Positions 30,161 to 38,229 of a stretch of DNA of 64,000 bases are shown here, one piece after another (the first letter of the stretch is position 1; each line of letters begins with the position of its first letter). This DNA is from Candidatus Sabulitectum sp. (GTDB taxonomy: Bacteria > Fermentibacterota > Fermentibacteria > Fermentibacterales > JCC-6). The stretch lies in contig JAGLDY010000012.1 in assembly GCA_023145375.1 (NCBI GenBank), forward strand, positions 109,861 to 173,860. The letters run 5' to 3'. The position numbers were made by a program, and so were the translations under genes. The notes below the pieces were generated by a model. It worked only from the letters and a program-made list of their open reading frames with translations. It did not search any database and had not been told where the DNA came from.

Positions 30161-30752
30161 ATACCGTGTAAAGGAAATGGTGCTTACTCTTCAGGGTGAA
30201 GGAGCCATGGCAGGCACACCGGTGGTTCTCCTGAGGTTTGAAGGATGCAACCTGAGCTGTGACTTCTGTGACACTGACTTTACCGGTACAGACGGTATAG
30301 GCGGTGGCATCTTCACCACACCCGGAAACCTTGCAGATGCAATAGAAGAAAAGTGGATATCAGATACACAAGTGAATATCCTCTGCACCGGTGGCGAGCC
30401 CCTGCTGCAGCTGGACCCGCCGCTGATCAAAGAACTCAGAGCAAGAAGCTGCAAGATATTACTGGAGACGAACGGAACTCTGAAAGCCCCTGACGGGATC
30501 CACTGGATATGCGTCAGCCCAAAAACAAACACGATCCCGCTCCAAAACAGCGGTGATGAGATAAAGATAGTATGGCCACAAAAACACATGAATCCAGAAA
30601 CATTCAAAAAACTGAACTTCAACCACTTCTGGATACAACCTATATTCGATAAAAATTATAATGAGAACCTTGAAACTTCGATTGAGTACTGCCTTACCCA
30701 CCCCGGATGGCGACTCAGTCTTCAGACACACAGGTTCACAGGTCTTCCTTAG
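30150..30752 (+). CDS. queE: 7-carboxy-7-deazaguanine synthase QueE (radical SAM)
   Basis: LQGEGAMAGTPVVLLRFEGCNLSCDFCDT; CTGGEPLLQ. Start at ATG 30150 overlapping queC. Confidence 0.93.
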   Translation: MSDKYRVKEMVLTLQGEGAMAGTPVVLLRFEGCNLSCDFCDTDFTGTDGIGGGIFTTPGNLADAIEEKWISDTQVNILCTGGEPLLQLDPPLIKELRARSCKILLETNGTLKAPDGIHWICVSPKTNTIPLQNSGDEIKIVWPQKHMNPETFKKLNFNHFWIQPIFDKNYNENLETSIEYCLTHPGWRLSLQTHRFTGLP

Positions 30753-30760
30753 GAGATAAA

Positions 30761-31114
30761 ATGGAGATATACAGAGAATTCAAGTTTGACGCTGCCCACA
30801 GACTTCCCAACCTGGAAGAAGCTCACAAGTGTGGTAATCTGCATGGACACACATTCACTGTGACAGTCCATATTGAAGGCACTGTGGGGCACACGACAGG
30901 CTGGGTAAGAGATTACAGCGAAATAAAAAGCATCTGCAACCCTGTAATAGACCTCCTTGATCACCGGTACCTCAACGACATAGAGGGTCTTGAAAACCCC
31001 ACCAGTGAAATTATTGCAGAATGGCTCTGGAATAGGATAAAACCGGAACTCACCGAGCTCACAATGATCGAAGTTAAAGAGACTGCATCCACCGGATGCC
31101 GTTACAGAGGATAA
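30761..31114 (+). CDS. queD: 6-carboxytetrahydropterin synthase QueD
   Basis: FKFDAAHRLPNLEEAHKCGNLHGHTFTV; DHRYLND; AGGAG RBS upstream of ATG 30761. Confidence 0.95.
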   Translation: MEIYREFKFDAAHRLPNLEEAHKCGNLHGHTFTVTVHIEGTVGHTTGWVRDYSEIKSICNPVIDLLDHRYLNDIEGLENPTSEIIAEWLWNRIKPELTELTMIEVKETASTGCRYRG

Positions 31115-31121
31115 CAATACA

Positions 31122-31934
31122 ATGAAAGATATTCAGAACTCTCCTGATCACAGAAACATCGATCTCCGGGAAGCCGGCATAAAAGACCTGAAGTACCCCA
31201 TAACCATCCTGGACAAAGAGGAGAGAGAGCAGACCACTGTTGCAGATATCTCCATGTCTGTAAGCCTTCCTCATCATTTCAAGGGCACCCACATGAGTCG
31301 CTTTCTGGAGGTTCTCACAAGCAGCGGATGCAGGTTCACCGGCAGTACCATACCGCAAGTGCTTCAGAAGCTTAAACTAGCCCTTGATGCTGAATCCGCA
31401 AAGATCAGGATCGAGTTCCCGTACTTCCTTACAAAACAGGCTCCAGTCTCAAAGGCTGAAGCCAAGATGAGTTATGCCTGCGCCTTTACTGGAGAATCCT
31501 GCAGTGACAAAGAGGATTTCATTCTAACAGTAACAGTTCCAGTAAGCACTCTCTGTCCATGCAGCAAAGAGATCAGCACCGAAGGGGCACACAACCAGCG
31601 TGGTTACATTACAATGGATGTACGAACAAGGATGAATAAAGACGGCACCTTCGCCATGCTCTGGATAGAGGAACTTGTAGCCATTGCAGAAGCCTCAGCA
31701 TCCGCCCCCCTATACACCATACTGAAGCGCCCTGACGAAAAGCATGTCACTGAACAGGCCTACAACAACCCTGTATTCGTTGAAGACATCGTTAGAAATG
31801 TAGCTGAAAAACTCAGGAAAGACCCAAGAATAACCCAGTTTACAGTCACAGCCGAGAACCACGAGAGCATCCACAACCACAACGCCTATGCCGTTGTCAC
31901 CTGGACAAGACCAAACCCGCAGGATTACACTTAA
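31122..31934 (+). CDS. folE2: GTP cyclohydrolase FolE2 (type IB)
   Basis: CPCSKEISTEGAHNQRGYITMDVR hallmark; ENHESIHNHNAYA. Confidence 0.94.
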   Translation: MKDIQNSPDHRNIDLREAGIKDLKYPITILDKEEREQTTVADISMSVSLPHHFKGTHMSRFLEVLTSSGCRFTGSTIPQVLQKLKLALDAESAKIRIEFPYFLTKQAPVSKAEAKMSYACAFTGESCSDKEDFILTVTVPVSTLCPCSKEISTEGAHNQRGYITMDVRTRMNKDGTFAMLWIEELVAIAEASASAPLYTILKRPDEKHVTEQAYNNPVFVEDIVRNVAEKLRKDPRITQFTVTAENHESIHNHNAYAVVTWTRPNPQDYT

Positions 31935-32194
31935 AAAAAAGAAACTCCACTCTTTAAGATCAAATCATTTAATGGCGCCAAACTTACATTAATCAAGTTT
32001 GTCAAAGGAATCAACTACTTATGAAGATTCTGTCTAACATCACCATATACGTAGTTCAAAAGTGAAATGAACACCGGAGCGACCCGGAAAGAAAAGACTC
32101 ACGGACGATGATCATCAGTATATGACTGATACAGCAGATTCAACGATAATCGTGTTGTGCGTTGCTGTAGGGAAATTCTCAGATTTGCAATTGC

Positions 32195-32488
32195 CTATTT
32201 TGCGTGAAGAGCCTCAAGAACAGCATTGGGATTCTTTGATGCTATTCGCAATAATGCTTTGGCTGGGCCTTCCGGTTTTCTTCTGCCTTGTTCCCAATTC
32301 TGAAGAGTTCGAACACTTACGCCAATCATCAAGGCAAACTCACGTTGAGAAACATGAAGTGTACTTCGAATTTCCTTAATCTCAGGCGGATTCATCTCAA
32401 AAACACGAGCTGGCTTCTTACGCCCAGCCTTAATATCACCGGCCTCTTCAATGCTGGCGACCAGCAGATCAAAATCTTCGCTTCTCAT
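32195..32488 (-). CDS. Antitoxin, NadS/HigA-type XRE HTH
   Basis: LHVSQREFALMIGVSVRTLQNWEQGRRKPEGPAKALLRI; ATGA overlap with upstream toxin. Confidence 0.88.
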   Translation of the reverse strand: MRSEDFDLLVASIEEAGDIKAGRKKPARVFEMNPPEIKEIRSTLHVSQREFALMIGVSVRTLQNWEQGRRKPEGPAKALLRIASKNPNAVLEALHAK

Positions 32489-32799
32489 ATCAAGTTCTCC
32501 TTAACTAATTTTTTAAGCGTTTTCAATTGAGCAGGGGTTATGCTCTCTTGCTTTGTTTTCTTGTAAAGAAGGATCATGTAAATATCCTCTGGAGGATCCC
32601 AATAATAGATCAGTCGCAAAGATCCTCTTTTTCCAGCACCAGGCAAATTCCATCTCATTTTGCGCAATCCTCCACTTCCGGTAATTATGGGGGCTGCGTC
32701 AGGTTTAAACATCAAAGCAGACTGAAGCATACGGTAACTATCATCAGTGAGTAGTTTCTGAACCTGCTTCGTAAATATTTGTGTTTCTATGAATTTCAT
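32485..32799 (-). CDS. RelE/HigB-type toxin
   Basis: MKFIETQIFTKQVQKLLTDDSYRMLQ...GSGGLRKMRWNLPGAGKRGSLRLIYYWDPPEDIYMILLYKKTKQE. Preferred start MKFIE at 32799 (the longer ORF start at 32817 lies inside the operator). Confidence 0.88.
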   Translation of the reverse strand: MKFIETQIFTKQVQKLLTDDSYRMLQSALMFKPDAAPIITGSGGLRKMRWNLPGAGKRGSLRLIYYWDPPEDIYMILLYKKTKQESITPAQLKTLKKLVKENLI

Positions 32800-32805
32800 G
32801 AACTG

Positions 32806-32834
32806 TATATACGCCATTGGCGTATGTTAGTCAA
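32806..32834 (-). promoter_or_regulatory. Promoter plus operator of first TA module
   Basis: Reverse strand: TTGACT (32829-32834), 17-nt spacer, TATATA (32806-32811), 6 nt, ATG. Perfect palindrome ATACGCCA-T-TGGCGTAT at 32809-32825. Confidence 0.7.
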
Positions 32835-33281
32835 GTCTATGCCGAAAAGATATCTATGAGCGACAATCACTTTTTCCGTGCATACAATCCACTGAGTAGA
32901 TAATAGCTTTTACGAGCTTCTATTCCGGACAAATAATCCGAGCATAATAATTGATAATCGAGTAACCCCTTGTGATTGACGTATTGGTACATTATCATTC
33001 CCTTAGTAATTCTGAAACAAGGGTATAGAGCAATAAAATTTTGAACAACTGAATGAACCAGAAACAGCGCGACGCTCTTGGCCTTGTGAGTACTGTTCTG
33101 GTTATTCAGAACGTTATATAGACATCTGTAGAAATTTATGGCAAAAATAACACCTGTTGACAATGATAGATACACTATGCATCTTCTCAAAGCAGCAATT
33201 CGCCCGGATTATACCGAGTCAGTACAATCATTGTTCTACTTTTAAGCCCGAGCCATTCAAAACAAAAGCGAAAAGAATCCC

Positions 33282-33311
33282 TTGACTACATATATCACAT
33301 TGTGGTATAGT
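33282..33311 (+). promoter_or_regulatory. Promoter plus operator of second TA module
   Basis: TTGACT (33282-33287), 18-nt spacer, TATAGT (33306-33311), 6 nt, ATG 33318. Near-palindrome TATATCACA-T-TGTGGTATA (33291-33309, 8 of 9 arm pairs). Confidence 0.7.
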
Positions 33312-33317
33312 TGCATC

Positions 33318-33692
33318 ATGAAAAAGCTCACCACCAAATGGTTCCGAAAGTGGTCTCGAAAAGCCAATCTAAGTGATGAAAGGCTTCTCCACTCGGTATC
33401 TGACTTGGAGAAGGGATTCTCTACAGCTGAACTTGGTGGTCACTTATACAAGATTCGTGTTAAGCGTGATGACGGAGGGAAAAGAACTGGATATCGAACA
33501 ATTATTGTTTTCCGGAAAAATGATCGGGCAATTTTCCTCTATGGGTTTGGAAAAAATGAGAAAGGAAACATTGATAAAAAAGAACTGCTTTACTTCAAAA
33601 AGCTAGCAGGCGATCTTCTTACCCTCAGTTCATCTCAGCTTATTAAAGCAATAGAAGAAAAAGTCTTATTTGATCTGGAGGATTCAAAATGA
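33318..33692 (+). CDS. RelE/HigB-type toxin
   Basis: KWSRKANLSDERLLHSVSDLEKGFSTAELGGHLYKIRVKRDDGGKRTGYRTIIVFRKNDRAIFLYGFGKNEKGNID; start ATG 33318. Confidence 0.85.
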   Translation: MKKLTTKWFRKWSRKANLSDERLLHSVSDLEKGFSTAELGGHLYKIRVKRDDGGKRTGYRTIIVFRKNDRAIFLYGFGKNEKGNIDKKELLYFKKLAGDLLTLSSSQLIKAIEEKVLFDLEDSK

Positions 33693-34009
33693 GAAAATCA
33701 ATGAAAGAAGCAATTGGAGCAACTGTAAGAGATATGCTTAACTCAGATTTAAAGACATCTTTTACAAAGAAGGATTTCGATGAACTGGGTGTAGAATTCT
33801 CGGAGATAAAAATTACATCTAATGATATTCGGGCAATTCGGAGAAAGACAAAATTAAGTCAGGCAGTATTTGCTAAATTACTTAATGTTAGCCCATCATC
33901 AGTAAGACAATGGGAGCAGGGGAAACGAACACCCACCGGTTCAACAAAAGTATTGCTTGACTTGCTAGAGAAGTCCCCACATGTTCTCGATTATAGAATT
34001 AAAGCATAG
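33689..34009 (+). CDS. HigA-type antitoxin, XRE HTH
   Basis: IRAIRRKTKLSQAVFAKLLNVSPSSVRQWEQGKRTPTGSTKVLLDLL; ATGA overlap with toxin. Confidence 0.88.
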   Translation: MRKSMKEAIGATVRDMLNSDLKTSFTKKDFDELGVEFSEIKITSNDIRAIRRKTKLSQAVFAKLLNVSPSSVRQWEQGKRTPTGSTKVLLDLLEKSPHVLDYRIKA

Positions 34010-34098
34010 AATAATTCGTAGAACAACTAAATTCAACAGAACTGCGGCTATGCTCTTCTAAAGCTATATTATTGCAGTCTGCTGATTTAGGGCATTCA

Positions 34099-34494
34099 TT
34101 ACTCTTTTGAATACTCCGCATCTACAGTAATAGCGATACCGCCTCTTATACCGAAGTTGGCCTGTACTCCGCACCATCTGGGATGGATGGCCTCCACAAT
34201 GTCATCCAGTATCTTGTTTGCGGCGTGTTCGTGGAAGACGCCCTTGTTCCTGTATGACTGGAAGTAGAGTTTCAGCGATTTTGATTCCACTATCTTTTCA
34301 TCAGGGATATAGCTGATGGTGATCTCTGCAAAATCCGGCTGTCCTGTTTTGGGGCACAGGCAGGTGAATTCATCGGTGGTGAGGGTTACGGTGTAATCCC
34401 TGTTGGGGTTTTTATTTGGAAAAGCTTCCAGACCCTTGAATTCATTGTTGCTTCCAAGAAGGGAAAGATCGCTCAGGTCTTTGTTTTGTGTCAT
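34099..34494 (-). CDS. queF: NADPH-dependent preQ0 reductase QueF
   Basis: EFTCLCPKTGQPDFAEITISYIPDEKIVESKSLKLYFQSYRNKGVFHE. Confidence 0.95.
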   Translation of the reverse strand: MTQNKDLSDLSLLGSNNEFKGLEAFPNKNPNRDYTVTLTTDEFTCLCPKTGQPDFAEITISYIPDEKIVESKSLKLYFQSYRNKGVFHEHAANKILDDIVEAIHPRWCGVQANFGIRGGIAITVDAEYSKE

Positions 34495-36215
34495 TTGTCT
34501 TCTCCTGTTACCGCCTCAGCCAAAGGCTTTACTGCTGTCAGAGCCTCTTCCGGGGTGGAGGTCGGGTTCCCGGATAACCAGTCCAGGATGTACCTGGAGC
34601 CTTTTGCTGTTATACCATTGGTGGAGCACCATACGATGGTGTCTTTGATCCTCTCTTCGCCCAGAGCTTTCATCCAGTCTTTACCAGCTCTTCTTGAACC
34701 CCTCATGCGATCAGCAAGCAGACTTGCCATTGATTTCGGTTTGAGTTCTGCGGTGTTGAGCAGATCATCGTAGAGGTCGCACAGCTCGAGGTTGAAGAGG
34801 CGGTCCATAAGATGGTCGCTTAGTCCGAGGTTCCTGTAAGAGATCCGCCTTTCCCACGGCTTTTTCGGCAGAAGTTTCTGGAGCCTCTCGAAAGTATCAG
34901 CAGGGATGGGTTGTGGGGGAAGATCAGTGTCAGGGTACATTCTATCCGCGCCTGGAAGAATACGCTCGAAATCAGTGTTGCCGCCGGGAAGAGCCTGTCT
35001 GGTCTCCGGGGGGACGCCCTGATAAGCTTCTTCAATTCTTATCTTAACTTCTTTTACTGTTGTTTCCAGATCCTCTTGTGGACCGGCAAAAACAAGAACT
35101 GCGTCGTCAGGGGAGAGGCTCATGCCAAGATTTGCTTTTAATGCCTCTGTGGCCTCAGTGAGCGTCGGGTCATACTCCAGGCAGGCAATGACCCTGACCC
35201 TGCCGCGAAGCTCATCCATGAAGGTAAGACCGGGCTGTGTTGGCCAGTTAATGAATTGCTTGAAGTTCTTGAGGATCATTGCTGCAGCTTTGTGATCTTT
35301 TGTTTCAAGTTGCCCGGGATCAAAACCCTCTCCAGCAGCCTGGACCTTTGTGAGTTCGGTGTATTCAGCTTTTATTCTATCAGCAGTGAGGTCTGAGGTT
35401 TTGAGTAAGTGGCGGAGGTCAAGGAGAGCTTTCTGTCTGTAGGCTTCTATTTTTGAGAGGTCCTCAATGTATCCTATTTTTGCAACACCTTTTATCTCAA
35501 TTCTGGTACCGCCTCTGATGGATACGTTCACATCCTGTCTTACAGAACCGATACCTCTTCTTACAAGGTGAGTGGAACGCATTGTCTCGCCAATGAGTTT
35601 AGCGGCAATGGCCATCTCAGCCGGTGTGTAGAGCTCCGGAGCTGTTACAGGCTCCACAAGGGGAATTGAAAGACGATCGGTACGGTAAACCACATGGTGG
35701 CCGATATCAGAAACTTCCCGGCAGGCATCCTCCTCCATGCTCATCTGTATAAAATTAAGCTTTCTTCCAAGAAAAGGAATTGAACCGTTCACTCCCACAA
35801 TAGCAGTCCTCTGAAATCCTGTGGGAATGGAGCCATCCAGGTATTGTTTCCTGGTAATGTGAAGCTCATCAACCAGGGACATGTTGAACATCATTGCAAG
35901 CTGAAGCGCCGTTTTTATTGCTTCTGGATTCGTCTGAAAAGGGGGAGTATCATCCATTTCATAGGTACATACAGAATCATTGTAAAGAAGGTAATGCACC
36001 TGTTTCTTTGTTTTGAACTCCATAAGAGCCGTACCGTCATACTCGCCAAATTCACTGAGGGTGGGACGCATGTGACGGAGAATTTCCTGATGATGCTCGT
36101 CATTTCTAATCCTGGTTGGGCAATGGCAGAACAGTTTTTTTGCAGTGGCAAGTTGCTGGTGGGTCTCAAGCCCCCCTCTGAAGCCCAGTTCACGCAGTTC
36201 AGTGTAATCCTGCAA
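34491..36215 (-). CDS. gatE: Glu-tRNA(Gln) amidotransferase subunit E (GatE), archaeal type
   Basis: GLETHQQLATAKKLFCHCP; EYDGTALMEFKTKKQVHY; GSVRQDVNVSI; GAD-type insertion ending ETRQALPGGNTDFERILPGADRMYPDTDLPP. Confidence 0.88.
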   Translation of the reverse strand: MQDYTELRELGFRGGLETHQQLATAKKLFCHCPTRIRNDEHHQEILRHMRPTLSEFGEYDGTALMEFKTKKQVHYLLYNDSVCTYEMDDTPPFQTNPEAIKTALQLAMMFNMSLVDELHITRKQYLDGSIPTGFQRTAIVGVNGSIPFLGRKLNFIQMSMEEDACREVSDIGHHVVYRTDRLSIPLVEPVTAPELYTPAEMAIAAKLIGETMRSTHLVRRGIGSVRQDVNVSIRGGTRIEIKGVAKIGYIEDLSKIEAYRQKALLDLRHLLKTSDLTADRIKAEYTELTKVQAAGEGFDPGQLETKDHKAAAMILKNFKQFINWPTQPGLTFMDELRGRVRVIACLEYDPTLTEATEALKANLGMSLSPDDAVLVFAGPQEDLETTVKEVKIRIEEAYQGVPPETRQALPGGNTDFERILPGADRMYPDTDLPPQPIPADTFERLQKLLPKKPWERRISYRNLGLSDHLMDRLFNLELCDLYDDLLNTAELKPKSMASLLADRMRGSRRAGKDWMKALGEERIKDTIVWCSTNGITAKGSRYILDWLSGNPTSTPEEALTAVKPLAEAVTGEDK

Positions 36216-36304
36216 AGCTCGTCCTTTCCGTAAATGTTTCGGACAAAAAAATTGATGGCGGGAAAATAACGAATACAGTTCTCGGGGTAAACAACCAGCA
36301 GGTA

Positions 36305-36333
36305 TTGACCAACTGAACAGGGGAGGCTATTAT
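36305..36333 (+). promoter_or_regulatory. Candidate sigma70-type promoter for hpf-hprK-ptsHI
   Basis: TTGACC (36305-36310), 17-nt spacer, TATTAT (36328-36333). Confidence 0.55.
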
Positions 36334-36367
36334 CCTATTGTGAGAGTGGAAGCATTACCTTACGTAA

Positions 36368-36406
36368 CCGCTTTTCCCGTTAGTTCGGGAGGGCGGTATT
36401 TATTTT
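36368..36406 (+). promoter_or_regulatory. Leader hairpin with following T-rich tract, possible attenuator
   Basis: CCGCttttCCCG-ttagtt-CGGGagggCGG then TATTTATTTT, between the candidate promoter and the hpf start at 36437. Confidence 0.45.
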
Positions 36407-36436
36407 AGCTTCCGTTTAACATGAAAGGAGCTACAT

Positions 36437-36985
36437 ATGAACGTCGAGATCAGCGCAAGACATTTTGAACTAACAGATTCCCTGAGGGAACATGTTGATG
36501 AGAAGCTGTCCATACTGGATAAATTCTACGATGGGATAGATGATGTACACGTTATTCTCGAACTATCTTCTGGTTTAAGCAGATCACATGTCCAGTTGCG
36601 GGGAGACAGACTGAGACTCGACTCCAGGGCCAAGGGACATGATATGTATTTTTCATTCGACGACTGTGTTTCTTCTCTTGAAAGACAGTTAATAAAATTT
36701 AAAGAGACACGTCACAACCACCCTCACAGAGAACTCAACGAAAGAAAACCTGTTTCAGGGGCCTGGTACATTGCCGCAGAGCCTTCCGAACTGGTCAAAC
36801 CTCTTCTTCTTGAGGATGCTGCTGAACTGAAGAAATACACCACCAATGCTGCCATGACTGAATTCGAGGTCAGCGGTACCGACGACAACCTGATATTCTT
36901 CAATACAGAAACTGACAGTTTCAGTGCCGCCTACAGAACATCAAGCGGAGCTACACAGGTGGTAGAACTTACCCGTAAGGAATAG
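36437..36985 (+). CDS. hpf: Ribosome hibernation promoting factor, long form
   Basis: MNVEISARHFELTDSLREHVDEKLSILDKFYDGIDDVHVILEL; C-terminal domain EFEVSGTDDNLIFFNTETDSFSAAYR. Confidence 0.92.
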   Translation: MNVEISARHFELTDSLREHVDEKLSILDKFYDGIDDVHVILELSSGLSRSHVQLRGDRLRLDSRAKGHDMYFSFDDCVSSLERQLIKFKETRHNHPHRELNERKPVSGAWYIAAEPSELVKPLLLEDAAELKKYTTNAAMTEFEVSGTDDNLIFFNTETDSFSAAYRTSSGATQVVELTRKE

Positions 36986-36989
36986 ACAA

Positions 36990-37955
36990 TTGCAGGATCG
37001 CTACCCTGATCCGGAGACTTTTTCCACAGGTATTCTTTTTGAATCCCTGGGGAGGAAACTGGAGTTGGAGCCGGTTACCGATACCGGAGGATACAACCGT
37101 ATGGTCGTTTCCCCGGACATCAGTCGCCCTGGTCTGTGCCTTTCCGGTTACACATACAAGTTCATGCACGATAGAATACAGATATTCGGGGAAACCGAAA
37201 TAACCCTTCTTAAACAGCTTTCTCCGGCAGAAAGAACTGCAGCAGTTGCCAACGTTTACAGTTTCTCAGTGGTCTGTGCTATTGTTACCAAAGGACTCAC
37301 GCCTCCGGATGAACTTGTGGCAGCAGCTCTTGAATCCGGTTCCGCACTCTTTTCTTCTCCCCAGGATACCACTCCGCTCATTCATGACCTGACACACTAT
37401 CTCGGTGAGGTTTTTGCCCCGCATGTTTCCCTCCACGGAACACTTGTGGACATCTACGGAGAGGGAGTCCTTGTTATGGGCAGAAGTGCTATCGGGAAAA
37501 GCGAAGCCGTCCTTGGTCTTGTGGAGAGGGGTCATCGACTTGTAGCTGATGACCTTGTGCGGGTAAGAAGGGCAGGAAACCGGCTAATCGGTACCGGAGA
37601 CGCCCTGATCGGCTTCCATATGGAAATAAGGGGGATCGGGTTTGTCAGCATAGCAGAGCTGTTCGGAGTGGGCGCAACAAAGGAAATGCAGTCAGTGGAC
37701 CTGGTTGTAAGACTTCTGGATGCTGATCTTACGGATGAAACTGATAGATCCGGACTTGAAGAAAATTTGATGGCCGTTCTGGGAGTTGACATTCCGCTGG
37801 TGGAGATACCTGTTCTACCTGGGAGGAATATCACACTTCTTCTGGAAGTGGCGGCAATGATGAACATCCAGGCAAAGGATACCGGATGTACTTCTGCAGA
37901 GAGACTGAACAGAAAACTGATAGCTCGAATGGGCAGAAAAAGACTGAGAGATTAA
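36990..37955 (+). CDS. hprK: HPr kinase/phosphorylase
   Basis: GVLVMGRSAIGKSEAVLGLVERGHRLVADDLVRV; EIRGIGFVSIAELFGVGA. TTG start. Confidence 0.95.
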   Translation: MQDRYPDPETFSTGILFESLGRKLELEPVTDTGGYNRMVVSPDISRPGLCLSGYTYKFMHDRIQIFGETEITLLKQLSPAERTAAVANVYSFSVVCAIVTKGLTPPDELVAAALESGSALFSSPQDTTPLIHDLTHYLGEVFAPHVSLHGTLVDIYGEGVLVMGRSAIGKSEAVLGLVERGHRLVADDLVRVRRAGNRLIGTGDALIGFHMEIRGIGFVSIAELFGVGATKEMQSVDLVVRLLDADLTDETDRSGLEENLMAVLGVDIPLVEIPVLPGRNITLLLEVAAMMNIQAKDTGCTSAERLNRKLIARMGRKRLRD

Positions 37956-37956
37956 A

Positions 37957-38229
37957 ATGGTAGAACTAGTGGTAACTGTTCCCAACAAACTGGGCATTCA
38001 TGCCCGGCCGGCTGCAATGATAGTAAGGGCGGCAGTGGAATTCGACTCTGAAATATGGTTGGAAAGCCCTGCTGACAAGGTCAATGCTAAGAGTATTATG
38101 GGAGTTATGACCCTTGCAGCCTCCGGAGGAACTTCTGTAACTGTTTCAGCTGCAGGTGATGACGAGACCACGGCTGTTGAAGCAGTAGCTGATGTCATTA
38201 AAAGCGGCTTCGGGGAAGAGATGATCTGA
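37957..38229 (+). CDS. ptsH: Phosphocarrier protein HPr
   Basis: NKLGIHARPAAMIVRAA (His15 site), NAKSIMGVMTLAAS (Ser46 site). Confidence 0.95.
   Translation: MVELVVTVPNKLGIHARPAAMIVRAAVEFDSEIWLESPADKVNAKSIMGVMTLAASGGTSVTVSAAGDDETTAVEAVADVIKSGFGEEMI

Noticed and set aside
32122-32379. 85-aa forward ORF
   Set aside because: Antisense to the NadS/HigA-like antitoxin, which has a clear HTH.
33084-33120. Possible promoter before the 35-aa ORF (TTGTGA ... TATATA)
   Set aside because: Spacer of about 26 nt is too long for a sigma70-type promoter.
32867-33190. 107-aa reverse-strand ORF between the TA modules
   Set aside because: No recognisable motif, no SD, AT-rich composition; likely chance ORF.
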